Shown piece after piece: positions 51,808 to 63,972 of a stretch of DNA of 64,000 nt. A program made the translations under genes and the position numbers. The stretch covers positions 60,509 through 124,508 of the forward strand of contig NZ_VIRV01000007.1 of the NCBI RefSeq assembly GCF_019754295.1, read 5' to 3'. Each line of letters starts with the position of its first letter. Position 1 is the stretch's first letter. Below the pieces are notes generated by a model that was given only the letters and a program-made list of their open reading frames with translations, was not told where the DNA came from and ran no database searches. This DNA comes from Sellimonas caecigallum. GTDB taxonomy: Bacteria; Bacillota; Clostridia; Lachnospirales; Lachnospiraceae.

Positions 51808-52446
51808 GTGTTCACGATACCGGTCGGAAAAGGACTTCCGATCTACGAATCCGTCGTCGTGACATGGATCGTTATGGCAGTTCTCGTATTGCTTTCCATG
51901 ATTTTAGTGCGGAACCTGAAGGTAGAAAATCCGGGGAAAAAGCAGCTTGCACTTGAGTCCGGGTATTTATTTTTCCGCAATTTCTTTTACAACCTGTTAG
52001 GGGAACACGGAGCGCGCTATATTCCTTATATGATCACGGTTATCCTTTACATCGGACTTGCCAATATCATGGGAGTATTCGGTTTTGTCCCGCCAACGAA
52101 GGATATGGGCGTGACGATCGCGCTTTCGCTGATGAGTATTTTCCTCATAGAGTACGCAGGAATCAGGCACAAAGGGACGAAAGGGTGGATCAAAGCATTT
52201 GCCCAGCCGGTTGCCGTGATGCTGCCCATCAATATTCTGGAGATATTCATCCGGCCATTATCGCTGTGTATGCGGCTTTTTGGAAATGTGCTGGGTTCCT
52301 ATGTGGTAATGAAGCTGATCGAGATCATTTGTCCGATTTTGCTTCCTATACCGTTCAATCTATATTTTGATTTTTTTGACGGATTCATTCAGGCATATGT
52401 GTTTGTATTTTTGACATCACTATTTATCAACGAAGCGGTTGAGTAA
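51808..52446 (+). CDS. atpB: F1Fo ATP synthase subunit a
   Basis: 212 residues from GTG 51808, the first canonical start. Five to six membrane helices; the functional arginine lies in the helix with FIRPLSLCMRLFGN. It forms the proton half-channels against the c-ring. The frame is open 16 codons further upstream (N-L-A-E-K-L-T-E-E-L-N-C-K-V), and the only strong ribosome site (51745-51753) points to position 51760, where the in-frame codon is ACG; the true start may be this non-standard codon. First gene of atpBEFHAGDC; no atpI is present. Confidence 0.9.
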   Translation: MFTIPVGKGLPIYESVVVTWIVMAVLVLLSMILVRNLKVENPGKKQLALESGYLFFRNFFYNLLGEHGARYIPYMITVILYIGLANIMGVFGFVPPTKDMGVTIALSLMSIFLIEYAGIRHKGTKGWIKAFAQPVAVMLPINILEIFIRPLSLCMRLFGNVLGSYVVMKLIEIICPILLPIPFNLYFDFFDGFIQAYVFVFLTSLFINEAVE

Positions 52447-52479
52447 ACATTATTCGAAACAAGAAGGAGGAAACAAACT

Positions 52480-52704
52480 ATGACATCATTAATCGCAATC
52501 GGAGCAGCAATTGCTGTTTTCACAGGTATTGGAGCAGGTATTGGAATCGGACTTGCTACAGGAAAGGCTGCTGAGTCCATCGCAAGACAGCCGGAAGCGG
52601 AAGGAAAAATCAGAAGTACACTGCTTTTAGGTTGTGCCCTTGCAGAAGCAACAGCGATCTACGGCTTTGTTATCGGTTTGCTGATCATCATCTTATTAGG
52701 CTAA
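52480..52704 (+). CDS. atpE: F1Fo ATP synthase subunit c
   Basis: 74 residues, two helices joined by A-R-Q-P-E. The ion-binding glutamate is in [10 protein letters not shown] (E54). Compared with Na+-type rings, the glutamine of helix 1 is Ile ([11 protein letters not shown]) and the serine after the glutamate is Ala, which favours proton coupling; Thr and Tyr of the Na+ motif remain. AAGGAGG ribosome site. Confidence 0.95.
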   Translation: MTSLIAIGAAIAVFTGIGAGIGIGLATGKAAESIARQPEAEGKIRSTLLLGCALAEATAIYGFVIGLLIIILLG

Positions 52705-52725
52705 CAGAAAGGCAGGTAGAGGCAG

Positions 52726-53226
52726 ATGCTGACATTAAGTCCGATTACGATCATCGGGACGATCATAAATCTGCTTGTTCTGTATTTTTTGCTGCAGCAT
52801 TTCTTATTTAAGCCGATTCAGAAGATCATGGATAAACGCGAAGAGATCATAAAAGGGCAACTTCAGGATGCCGAGGAGCAGAAAAAGTCCGCCTATCAGC
52901 TGAGGACGCAGTATGAACAGGCTCTGTCCCAGGCGAAAGAGGAGTCCGGCCAGATCGTTGAGAGGGCCAGGACAGAAGCGGCGCTCCAGGCAGATGCCAT
53001 CGTGCAGAATGCAAATACAGAGGCAGTCCAGATCGTCGAGAAGGCAAGAAAGACAGTCGAGCTTGAGCGTGAACAGGCAATGCAGGAGATGAAAGCACAG
53101 GTTGCAGACATTGCCCTTGCAGCGGCTTCTAAAATTATGGGAGATAAGAACAGCAGCGAGAAAGATTTGGCACTTTATGACCGATTTTTAGAAGAAGCAG
53201 GTGATTCCGATGACACAAACAGCTAG
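52726..53226 (+). CDS. atpF: F1Fo ATP synthase subunit b
   Basis: 166 residues: a membrane helix (about 8-26) and a long charged helix, the peripheral stalk. R-K/E-rich heptads (YQLRTQYEQALSQAKEE) are typical. Starts 21 bases after atpE and overlaps atpH by 17 bases. Confidence 0.95.
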   Translation: MLTLSPITIIGTIINLLVLYFLLQHFLFKPIQKIMDKREEIIKGQLQDAEEQKKSAYQLRTQYEQALSQAKEESGQIVERARTEAALQADAIVQNANTEAVQIVEKARKTVELEREQAMQEMKAQVADIALAAASKIMGDKNSSEKDLALYDRFLEEAGDSDDTNS

Positions 53227-53710
53227 AAATTATGCGAAAGCATTATATGAACTGAACGTGGATGCGGAATCCATAAAAACGACAGAGGATATCCTGGAAG
53301 AAGTAAAGGAGCTTCGCGAAAGTCTTGCGAACCCGATCGTTTCTTTCCGGGTAAAAGAAAAGATCATAGATCGCGTGTTCCCGAAGGGAACCGCTAATTT
53401 TTTGAAAGTAGTCTGCAGGAATCAGAAGGCCGACATTCTTCTGGATATTTTTGAGGCGTACCATGATGCCGAAAGAAAGGCGAGAGGAGTGCTGAGGGCA
53501 AATCTGATCTACGTGACAGCACCGACCAAGGAGCAGGAGGAAAAGATCAAAGCGTTCCTCTGTAAGACATACCACGTGAAAAGTGCAGAGCTTTCCATGA
53601 AAGAGGATAAAAGCCTCATCGGAGGATTTATCCTTCAGGCAGAAAACAGGGAATTCGACTGGAGTCTTCGCGGACGTTTCCAGTCTTTATCCCAGGCTTT
53701 AAAACATTAA
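53210..53710 (+). CDS. atpH: F1Fo ATP synthase subunit delta
   Basis: 166 residues from ATG 53210, which has AGGTGAT five bases upstream inside atpF. OSCP/delta features: ARNYAKALYELN at the N-terminus and LIGGFILQ near the C-terminus. It links the b stalk to the top of F1. Confidence 0.94.
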   Translation: MTQTARNYAKALYELNVDAESIKTTEDILEEVKELRESLANPIVSFRVKEKIIDRVFPKGTANFLKVVCRNQKADILLDIFEAYHDAERKARGVLRANLIYVTAPTKEQEEKIKAFLCKTYHVKSAELSMKEDKSLIGGFILQAENREFDWSLRGRFQSLSQALKH

Positions 53711-53726
53711 TGCGGAGGTGACGTAA

Positions 53727-55238
53727 TTGAGTACGATCAATTCAGACGAAATAATCTCCATTTTGAAAGAAGAAATTCAAAATTATGACGAAATCAGCAA
53801 AGATAAAGAAGTCGGGACGGTCGTAAGCGTTGGGGACGGTATCGCAAATATCTATGGTATCGATCACGCAGCATACGGCGAGATCGTGACATTCGAAAAT
53901 GGGCTCAAAGGGATGGTCCAGGATATCCGTCAGAACAGTATCGGATGTATCCTTTTTGGCGACGACCGGGAGATCAAGGAAGGGACGAAAGTATTCCGTA
54001 CCGGAAAAAGCGCTGGCGTACCGGCAGGAGAAGGCTTTATCGGCCGTGTTGTGAATGCCCTGGGCGCGCCGATCGACGGCAAAGGGGAAATACCGTGCGA
54101 TGAATACAGACCCGTGGAATATCCGGCGCCGTCCATTGTGGACAGAAAGTCTGTCAGTGTTCCTATGGAGACAGGAATCCTTTCAATCGACTCCATGTTC
54201 CCGATCGGGCGCGGACAGCGTGAGCTGATTATCGGGGACCGGCAGACAGGAAAGACTTCCATTGCCATCGACACGATTTTGAACCAGAAAGGAAAAGATG
54301 TCATCTGTATCTATGTAGCTATCGGTCAGAAGGCGTCTACCGTGGCGAAGCTGGTTTCCACTCTTGAAAAATATGGAGCTTTAGAGTATACAACAGTATT
54401 TTCAGCGACAGCAAGCGACTGTGCGCCGCTTCAGTACATTGTGCCGTATGCGGGAACAGCCCTTGCCGAATATTTTATGTATAGAGGAAAAGATGTCCTG
54501 ATCGTCTATGACGACCTGTCCAAGCATGCGGTAGCTTACCGTGCTCTTTCCCTTCTTCTGGAGAGACCGCCTGGACGTGAGGCATATCCGGGGGACGTAT
54601 TCTATCTGCATTCCAGACTTCTGGAGCGTTCCAGCCGTCTGAGCGATGAGGCAGGAGGAGGTTCTATCACAGCGCTTCCGATCATTGAGACGCAGGCAGG
54701 GGATGTATCCGCTTATATTCCGACCAATGTCATTTCCATTACAGACGGACAGATTTTCCTGGAGAGCGATTTGTTCTTCTCCGGTATGCGCCCGGCTGTC
54801 AATGTAGGGCTTTCCGTATCCCGTGTCGGCGGTGCAGCACAGACTAAGGCGATGAAAAAAGCATCCGGAAGCATCCGTATCGATCTGGCACAGTACAGGG
54901 AAATGCAGGTGTTTACCCAGTTCTCATCAGACCTTGACGAGTCTACAAAGGCGCAGCTTGAATACGGAAGCTGTCTGATGGAACTTCTCAAACAGCCGCT
55001 GTGCAGCCCGTTGTCCCTGCATGAGCAGGTTATTACCTTGTGTGTGGCGACCAACAAGAAGATGGTCGGCATCCCGCTCAAGGAGATAAAGAAATACCAG
55101 AAAGAGATTCTCGAGTATTTTGACAGTGTTTATCCGGAGATCGGACGAGAGATCGAAGAGAAGAAAGTCCTCACAGAGGAGCTTACAGAAAAGATTTTGA
55201 AAGCGGCAGAAGAATTCAGAGATAAGAGCAGGTGTTAG
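53727..55238 (+). CDS. atpA: F1Fo ATP synthase subunit alpha
   Basis: 503 residues, starting with TTG 53727 six bases after GGAGGTGA. P-loop [11 protein letters not shown], and the conserved [17 protein letters not shown]. It carries non-catalytic nucleotide sites of F1. Gene order and spacing are standard. Confidence 0.97.
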   Translation: MSTINSDEIISILKEEIQNYDEISKDKEVGTVVSVGDGIANIYGIDHAAYGEIVTFENGLKGMVQDIRQNSIGCILFGDDREIKEGTKVFRTGKSAGVPAGEGFIGRVVNALGAPIDGKGEIPCDEYRPVEYPAPSIVDRKSVSVPMETGILSIDSMFPIGRGQRELIIGDRQTGKTSIAIDTILNQKGKDVICIYVAIGQKASTVAKLVSTLEKYGALEYTTVFSATASDCAPLQYIVPYAGTALAEYFMYRGKDVLIVYDDLSKHAVAYRALSLLLERPPGREAYPGDVFYLHSRLLERSSRLSDEAGGGSITALPIIETQAGDVSAYIPTNVISITDGQIFLESDLFFSGMRPAVNVGLSVSRVGGAAQTKAMKKASGSIRIDLAQYREMQVFTQFSSDLDESTKAQLEYGSCLMELLKQPLCSPLSLHEQVITLCVATNKKMVGIPLKEIKKYQKEILEYFDSVYPEIGREIEEKKVLTEELTEKILKAAEEFRDKSRC

Positions 55239-55239
55239 T

Positions 55240-57533
<2,294 letters not shown>

Positions 57534-57545
57534 AGGGGTGCGTAT

Positions 57546-57962
57546 ATGGGCCAGAGTACATTTGGACTGGAAATCTACGCCAGCGACCGTCAGTTTTATA
57601 CAGGAAGAGGGAAAAGCATCACGATCCCTGTGGACGACGGCGAGATGCAGATCCTTCCTCATCACGAAGATATGATCGCTGCGATCATACCAGGCGAGAT
57701 GAGATTTACGGACGCGGAAGGTCTGGAGGTAGACGTGGCGGTAAGCGCCGGATTTGTGGAAGTGCTTAACAATCGTGTGAAAGTGTTCGCACTTACGGTA
57801 GAGCGACCGGAGGAGATCGATATCCGGCGAGCAGAGGAGGCAAGGGAGAGAGCGGAAGAACAGCTCCGTCAGAAAAAGAGCCTCCAGGAGTACAATGCCA
57901 ACCAGATGGCGCTTGCAAGAGCGATGTCACGACTGAGAGTAACACACAGAAGAGATATATAA
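57546..57962 (+). CDS. atpC: F1Fo ATP synthase subunit epsilon
   Basis: 138 residues: N-terminal beta-sandwich (ILPHHEDMIAAIIPGE) and C-terminal two-helix part (RAEEARERAEEQLRQKKS). It couples rotation and inhibits ATP hydrolysis. Last gene of the operon, closed by a terminator. Confidence 0.95.
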   Translation: MGQSTFGLEIYASDRQFYTGRGKSITIPVDDGEMQILPHHEDMIAAIIPGEMRFTDAEGLEVDVAVSAGFVEVLNNRVKVFALTVERPEEIDIRRAEEARERAEEQLRQKKSLQEYNANQMALARAMSRLRVTHRRDI

Positions 57963-57976
57963 TATTAAGATACAAA

Positions 57977-58010
57977 AGGTGCATCTTCAATTTGAGGATG
58001 CACTTTTATT
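57977..58010 (+). terminator. rho-independent terminator of the atp operon
   Basis: GTGCATC (57979-57985) pairs with GATGCAC (57997-58003), with further AAG/TTT-type pairing, then TTTT. Confidence 0.85.
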
Positions 58011-58129
58011 GTGTGCAGCAAATGAGTGTGTTACACTGAGAGAAGAAAAAGGTGGCTGAGAAAAAGAGAAATGCGGCCGGAAATATATGGATCATAAGGT
58101 AACAATAAATAGGAAGAAAGGAAAACAGT

Positions 58130-59860
58130 ATGAAGAAAGAAGAGCTGAAAAAACTGATCGACACGGCGGCGGGAAGGATCCCGGCGGATGTTGTCATAAA
58201 AAACTGTAAGATTGTAAATGTATTCTCAGGTACGATCACTGAGGGGGATATTGCCCTCTGCGGAGGACAGATCGCAGGGATCGGGGAGTATGAAGGCAAA
58301 GAAACGGTAGATGCCCAAGGCCGCTATGCGGTTCCTGGATTTATAGACAGCCATATCCACATTGAATCTTCCTATGTAAGTCCGGAAGAGATCGGCCGCC
58401 TTCTTGTGCCGCATGGGGCGACGACTATCATCGCAGATCCACATGAGATTGTCAACGTATGCGGAATCAAAGGGTTGGACTACATGATGGAAGCGGCAGA
58501 AGGAACGAAACTTGACATCAAATATGTCCTTCCGTCCTGTGTGCCGGCCACACCGTTCGAACATGCGGGGGCAGTCATCGGCGCGCCGGAAATGGAAGAG
58601 CCGATCCGCAGGGACGAAATACTGGGACTCGGGGAATTCATGAATTTTCCGGGGGTGATCCAGGCGGACGACGCCGTGCTTGAGAAGATTTTGACAGCAA
58701 AGCGGGTCGGAAAGATCATCGACGGACATGGACCTGGAATCACTGGGAAAGAGCTGAATGCCTATGCTTCCGCGCGAATCCTGGCAGATCATGAATGCTC
58801 CACAGTAGAAGAGATGAAAGAACGTCTGGAACGGGGGATGTATATTCTGCTGCGCCAAGGATCAGCCTGCCACAATCTTCGGACGCTGCTCAAAGGAGTC
58901 ACGCGGGAGAACGAAAGAAGATGTCTTCTCTGTTCAGATGACCGCCAGCCAAAGACAATCCTTCAGGAAGGACACTTGGACAATCATCTGAAGATCTGTG
59001 TGGAAGAAGGGCTCGATCCGGTAAGTGCCATCCGGATGGCCACCCTCAATGCGGCTGAATGCTTCCGGCTTTACGACAGAGGTGCCATCGCTCCGGGATA
59101 CCGTGCGGACATCGTCCTTTTGGATGACCTGAAAGAATTCCGCGTGGACAGAGTCTGGATCGATGGGGAACTCACGGCCCAGGAAGGGAAGTATTTGCCG
59201 GAAGTACACAGACACGATATCGCTTCGGTAAAAAGAAGTGTGGTTGTCAAAGATTTCAGCAGGGAAAAACTGAAGATGCATCTTTCTTCGGACCATGTAC
59301 ATGTCATCGAAATCCTTCCGGGCGGGGTTGTGACGAAAAAGACGACGGCAAAGATCACTCTCGACCAAGAGGGAGAATTCGTGTGGAATCCAGACGAAGA
59401 CATCGTGAAGGTGGCCGTGGTAGAAAGACACCAGGGAACTGGAAACGTAGCCTGCGGATTCCTGAAAGGGTACGGGATAAAAGAAGGGGCAGTCGCTCTT
59501 TCCATTGCCCACGATTCCCACAATATCATTGCAGTTGGAGTCAATGATGAGGAGATGGAATATGCTGTCCGTAGTCTGATCGCTCAGAATGGAGGAATCG
59601 TGCTTGTGAAGGAAGGGAAAGTGATCGAGAGTATGCCGATGCCGATTGCAGGACTTATGAGTGACCGAAGCGGAGAGTGGGTAGATGAAAAGCTGAACGC
59701 GATTCATGAGAAAGCTTATACGGAGCTTGGAATCTGTGGGGAAGTGGAGCCGGTAATGACACTTTGCTTTATGTCACTCCCTGTGATACCGGAACTGAAA
59801 CTGACGGATATGGGACTCTTTGATGTGAATGCATTTTCCTTTATACCGGTGGAAGCATAA
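58130..59860 (+). CDS. ade: adenine deaminase
   Basis: 576 residues, typical of the AdeC family. Amidohydrolase metal site PGFIDSHIHIESS, ADPHEIVNV and LCSDDRQP; C-terminal PMPIAGLMSD. Converts adenine to hypoxanthine and ammonia in purine salvage. AAGGAAA ribosome site. Monocistronic, followed by a terminator; adenine-responsive control was not seen in the 120-base leader. Confidence 0.96.
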   Translation: MKKEELKKLIDTAAGRIPADVVIKNCKIVNVFSGTITEGDIALCGGQIAGIGEYEGKETVDAQGRYAVPGFIDSHIHIESSYVSPEEIGRLLVPHGATTIIADPHEIVNVCGIKGLDYMMEAAEGTKLDIKYVLPSCVPATPFEHAGAVIGAPEMEEPIRRDEILGLGEFMNFPGVIQADDAVLEKILTAKRVGKIIDGHGPGITGKELNAYASARILADHECSTVEEMKERLERGMYILLRQGSACHNLRTLLKGVTRENERRCLLCSDDRQPKTILQEGHLDNHLKICVEEGLDPVSAIRMATLNAAECFRLYDRGAIAPGYRADIVLLDDLKEFRVDRVWIDGELTAQEGKYLPEVHRHDIASVKRSVVVKDFSREKLKMHLSSDHVHVIEILPGGVVTKKTTAKITLDQEGEFVWNPDEDIVKVAVVERHQGTGNVACGFLKGYGIKEGAVALSIAHDSHNIIAVGVNDEEMEYAVRSLIAQNGGIVLVKEGKVIESMPMPIAGLMSDRSGEWVDEKLNAIHEKAYTELGICGEVEPVMTLCFMSLPVIPELKLTDMGLFDVNAFSFIPVEA

Positions 59861-59878
59861 TGATAACATCTAAAATTA

Positions 59879-59915
59879 AATCGCCCCTTTTGCTTAGCAA
59901 CTGGGGCGATTTTTT
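59879..59915. terminator. terminator between ade and the leftward TetR gene
   Basis: AATCGCCCC (59879-59887) pairs with GGGGCGATT (59903-59911), then TTTT; on the minus strand an AT-rich run also follows. Confidence 0.9.
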
Positions 59916-59933
59916 GCATCAATATGGCAGTTT

Positions 59934-60527
59934 CTATCTTTTTGTGATCCGTGCCACGAAGGCGGATATGATCCGTTCGGCATACTGGGACAGAGAATAA
60001 CGGCGCTGCTTTAAAAGCCAGTCGTATGTAAGTCCTCTCTCAAGAATGGTATAGTATTCTGTCAGCTCGTTGGGCGAGAGCTCGCTCTGGAAACAGCCGG
60101 ACTCCAGCCCCTCTTTGATGATCGACAGGACGATCTGATAATATTTTCGATCCGGGTTGATGATAGGACGTCCATATTCGGTCATGACTTCCAGGCCGTA
60201 AAGGCAAGGCAGGAGGGTCACAAAGCGGGACGTCTCCAGTCCTTTCATAACATATTGGCTGAAACGCAGAAGCTTTTGATCCGGGGAAATATCCGACGGT
60301 ACATTATCCAGCCAGTCTTCGTATGTGCTGTCATAGTGGGACGCAAGCTGGAAGAGGAGTTCCTCTTTCCCGCGGAAATGATGGTAAAAAGCCCCTCGGG
60401 AAGTACCGGACTCTTCAATAATCTGATTGATGGTCGTGTTTGCATAGCCCTGATCCAGAAAAAGTTTCCAGGAAGCATCTAGTATTTTTGTGCGAGCACT
60501 TGTCTCTTTTTTCTTATAGTAAGCCAT
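59934..60527 (-). CDS. TetR/AcrR family transcriptional regulator
   Basis: 197 residues. N-terminal helix-turn-helix ARTKILDASWKLFLDQGYANTTINQIIEESGTSRGAFYHHFRGKEELL is textbook TetR (residues about 11-58); the C-terminal ligand domain is unassigned. It is divergent from the giant M14 peptidase gene, which it may control. Putative minus-strand promoter TTGTAC-N18-TATAAT near 60560-60590. Confidence 0.93.
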   Translation of the reverse strand: MAYYKKKETSARTKILDASWKLFLDQGYANTTINQIIEESGTSRGAFYHHFRGKEELLFQLASHYDSTYEDWLDNVPSDISPDQKLLRFSQYVMKGLETSRFVTLLPCLYGLEVMTEYGRPIINPDRKYYQIVLSIIKEGLESGCFQSELSPNELTEYYTILERGLTYDWLLKQRRYSLSQYAERIISAFVARITKR

Positions 60528-60620
60528 AACTTTTCCTCGATTTGTATATTATTACTAAATATTATAGCGGAAACAGGCAGAAATGTACAACTCTTTTTTG
60601 TTATAAAGTTATCACTCTTC

Positions 60621-60649
60621 TTGACAGTAAAATTTCAGCGTGATAAACT
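60621..60649 (+). promoter_or_regulatory. promoter of the M14 peptidase gene
   Basis: TTGACA (60621-60626), 17-base spacer, TAAACT (60644-60649), 66 bases before ATG 60715. No clear TetR palindrome was found next to it. Confidence 0.65.
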
Positions 60650-60714
60650 TTAGAAAAATAGGAATGCAGTACGGATTTTAGTATCCGAATTTCAGCATTT
60701 CAAGAGGAGCAGAT

Positions 60715-63700
60715 ATGGAAAAATTGCAAATCAAAGAGAACATGGGAAAAGAGGAAATGAGATATGCCGTCGAAGCGGCCCGTTTGCTTGGATTCCAGAC
60801 AGAAGCGGCTGTTTTTCCCGTCACATGTACTGAGGGAGGCATTTTGGCACCACAGAATGAAGACGAGCTGCAAGAGCTGTGGGCGCTGTCGGAAAAAGGC
60901 GCACCGGAGGGGTATTTGCAGGCGAAAGGCAATCCGGAGCCGATGTTTGATCTGGAGTTTCGGGAACAAACGGGGTTGGAGTACATATTCAGCAAAGGGC
61001 CGTTTTTGAAAGACGAGGACTTTGACTTTCTGCCGGACAAACTGGATGTGAAGCTTGTTCTGCCGGATAACGCGGATCATTTTCTTGTAGCTTCAGCGTG
61101 CAATATCGCTTTTCGGCTCGGCATGGAGACGACCGGATATGAGGGAGATATTGTGGCAGAAGAAGGATACAAGGGAAATGCCTTTGTGTTTGAGAACGCG
61201 GCAAAGACAGAGATGGTCTTGGAAGAGTCTGAGAAGGCAGTAAGAGTCATTGTACGTGGACAGGGACAGGAACTTCTGGATTTTACGGCCTATATCTGTG
61301 AACATTTCCCTTCAGCAGCGGGATTCCAAAATTGGCGGGATGTCCTGATGAATATGACGGATGATTTTATTTTGCGCGGAGCGGACGGACAGCTTGCAGC
61401 GTTGGATGCCTGCGGGGAAGAGGATGAGGAAAATACATTTACTGTATATGGATCGCCTGAGATCACAGAACAGCAGAAAAGCGGTTTCCCACGGGCAGTC
61501 TTTGAGAATTATAAAGCGGGCAGGCAGGTATACGAAAAGACATACACACTTCCTTGGGAAGTAGAAACATTCGAAAGAATCCTGGAGGAAGAACTTTATC
61601 CGAAACTTAGAAACGGGGATCGGATCCGGATTCAGGGAGCAGTAAGTGAAGACTTGGAAGTCCGGGAGAAACTGAAGGCAAAAATACAAGAAAAAGTAAA
61701 GGAAAAAGGAGCAGAGACGGAAAATCTTGACATCTTTTGTGCATATAAGCAGGGATTTTCCTGGCTGGATGAAAAGATCATCCCGTCTGTGCGCAGCTCG
61801 AAACCGGATAAGATTGAAATCTTCTTTAAGCCGTTTCTGCCAAAAGGACAGAAAGAGTGGCTGGACGAAAATGGAGCTACACCATCGTACCACAACCTAA
61901 AGGCAGACAATCCGGACAAATGGTACGATCTGCCGATCCGCTACTTGCAGGAGCTGTATCCTATCGAGGATGTGCTCGTAAGGGAGCTTGGCCTTTCGAG
62001 GGATGATGTTGTCTTCCTTCCGTACGAAGGGGAGGAGGATATTACCTACCGCTGCAAAGTGTACTGTGGAGATGAGATTTGCCTTGAAGAGACCTACCGG
62101 GCTTGGTATTCAGAGCGGCCATATATGGACGAGTATCCGCAGATGGGAAAGGTACATCCTTCCACAGGATATATTACTGTCTCCATCAATGGGGAGGAGA
62201 GCCTTTCCCGCAGAGTTCGGACAGACCTGGAGGAAATCTGGGATACGTATCAGGCGGAAGTCCTTCCAGACTGCAGAAAATATATAGAAGAAAAATATGA
62301 CGGAAAGATAACCGAGGACCTGCAGCCGTTTTTCCAGGAACTTCTTCTGGATGTGACGGTAAGCGAACCGGACTACCGGGTTGGATGCAGGGAAGACTTG
62401 ATTTCTTCTCTGGACGCACTGCATGAAGATATGTACTTTGCAGGCAGCGATTATTTTAAGAACTACGGGGTACAGAATATCAATGTTATGCTGGACGCAC
62501 CGGGGCTTATCCTTCCGGCTATCCACAAAAAAGAAGGCCCGCCCGTATTTCGCGTTGTGCTTTCGGAAAAACTTACGGAGAAACCTTGTATTGTCCGCAA
62601 TGATGAAATCCTCTGCGGTCAAAGAGAACGGGGCGAAGTTTCTGCATGGATCACGAGAATTGCATGGGAAGACAGCAGGCCGCTGGTAGAAATACAGACT
62701 GGCTGCGTGGCAGACGCACTGCTTGCTTCTTATGCCAACCTTCTCCAAAAGGGAATCTTGCATCTTTCTGAAGAGCTTACCTATACAGGAAAGATCGTCT
62801 TTGTTTCCGAAAACGGCAGCAAGTATGAGTCGAGCATCCGGGGAAAGAAGAAGTGTTCCAAGGAGAAGCGGATCGAGGATATCGATCTGCACGAAAAAGA
62901 GCTGATCGGTTACGACATGTACCGTTCCATCATCGAGGAACTGAAGGAAGTGCCGGGTATCGAAGTATTTCGGACGGCTCGTTCCTATACAGGAAGAGAA
63001 CTTTATGCCATCTGGATCCGACCGGACAAAGAAGGATATATCTCAATGACGAAGCGGCTTACACTGCATCCGAGCGAGATAATCAATGCAAGACATCATG
63101 CCAATGAAGTGTCAAGCACGAACGCGTCTTTCATCCTTCTTAGGAAGCTGCTTACAAAAGAAGAATATAAAGAACTTCCGGAAAAGCTGAATCTCATCCT
63201 TGTGCCGATGGAAAATGTGGATGGGGCGGCTATCCATTACGAGCTGCAGAAAGAGCATCCGTTCTGGAAATTCCATGTAGCGCGGTTTAATTCCCTCGGG
63301 AAGGAATTTTTCTCCGATCACTTCCGGAAAGACACGATCCACAGCGAGGCCATGGGACTTAGCCGGCTGTATGAACGGTATGTGCCGGATATGATCGTGG
63401 ATAACCACGGAGTGCCAAGCCATGAGTGGGAGCAGCAGTTTTCCGGCTATACGTCTCCGTCTTACAAGGGATTCTGGCTTCCGAGATCGCTTCTTTATGG
63501 ATACTTCTGGTACGTAACAGACGAAGCGTACAAAGATAACTATCCGGTCAACAAAGAGATGGAAGACGTGATCGCCGATGAGATCGCAAAAGACGGGGAG
63601 ATGACGGCGCTCAATAAAGAATGGAGCAAACAGTTTGAAAAATACGCCCATGCCTGGATGCCAAAACTTTTCCCGGCAGATTATTATAAAAATATGATCA

Positions 63701-63972
63701 ACTACTGGATCCCATACAAAGCGGATCCGGGACACAAGTATCCGTCTATCCGATTCCCTTGGATCACGACGGTGTCCTACACGAGCGAGGTGGCGGACGA
63801 GACGGCACAGGGAGATTACCTGAACCTTTGCGCCAGAGCACATGTGGCTCACGATGAGGCGACGCTTCGGATGCTGATGTGTGCAAAGACGCCGACAGAA
63901 TGCAGTTTCGACTGTATGGGGGGAAGGATTTTAGCCAGATACAAAAGGAGACGCCCGATGATCATACGGTAG
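60715..63972 (+). CDS. very large M14-family zinc carboxypeptidase-like protein
   Basis: 1085 residues, no signal peptide. The first 700 or so residues match nothing I can name. From about 740 an M14 domain follows: ARHHANEVSS with the zinc motif H-x-x-E (residue about 790), LVPMENVDGA, and MIVDNHGVPSHEW with a further zinc histidine. Substrate unknown; cytoplasmic location is likely. AAGAGGAG ribosome site. The last 25 codons are very basic (ARYKRRRP) and use rare codons; an alternative frame ends more naturally, so a frameshift near 63880-63920 is possible. Confidence 0.8.
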   Translation: MEKLQIKENMGKEEMRYAVEAARLLGFQTEAAVFPVTCTEGGILAPQNEDELQELWALSEKGAPEGYLQAKGNPEPMFDLEFREQTGLEYIFSKGPFLKDEDFDFLPDKLDVKLVLPDNADHFLVASACNIAFRLGMETTGYEGDIVAEEGYKGNAFVFENAAKTEMVLEESEKAVRVIVRGQGQELLDFTAYICEHFPSAAGFQNWRDVLMNMTDDFILRGADGQLAALDACGEEDEENTFTVYGSPEITEQQKSGFPRAVFENYKAGRQVYEKTYTLPWEVETFERILEEELYPKLRNGDRIRIQGAVSEDLEVREKLKAKIQEKVKEKGAETENLDIFCAYKQGFSWLDEKIIPSVRSSKPDKIEIFFKPFLPKGQKEWLDENGATPSYHNLKADNPDKWYDLPIRYLQELYPIEDVLVRELGLSRDDVVFLPYEGEEDITYRCKVYCGDEICLEETYRAWYSERPYMDEYPQMGKVHPSTGYITVSINGEESLSRRVRTDLEEIWDTYQAEVLPDCRKYIEEKYDGKITEDLQPFFQELLLDVTVSEPDYRVGCREDLISSLDALHEDMYFAGSDYFKNYGVQNINVMLDAPGLILPAIHKKEGPPVFRVVLSEKLTEKPCIVRNDEILCGQRERGEVSAWITRIAWEDSRPLVEIQTGCVADALLASYANLLQKGILHLSEELTYTGKIVFVSENGSKYESSIRGKKKCSKEKRIEDIDLHEKELIGYDMYRSIIEELKEVPGIEVFRTARSYTGRELYAIWIRPDKEGYISMTKRLTLHPSEIINARHHANEVSSTNASFILLRKLLTKEEYKELPEKLNLILVPMENVDGAAIHYELQKEHPFWKFHVARFNSLGKEFFSDHFRKDTIHSEAMGLSRLYERYVPDMIVDNHGVPSHEWEQQFSGYTSPSYKGFWLPRSLLYGYFWYVTDEAYKDNYPVNKEMEDVIADEIAKDGEMTALNKEWSKQFEKYAHAWMPKLFPADYYKNMINYWIPYKADPGHKYPSIRFPWITTVSYTSEVADETAQGDYLNLCARAHVAHDEATLRMLMCAKTPTECSFDCMGGRILARYKRRRPMIIR

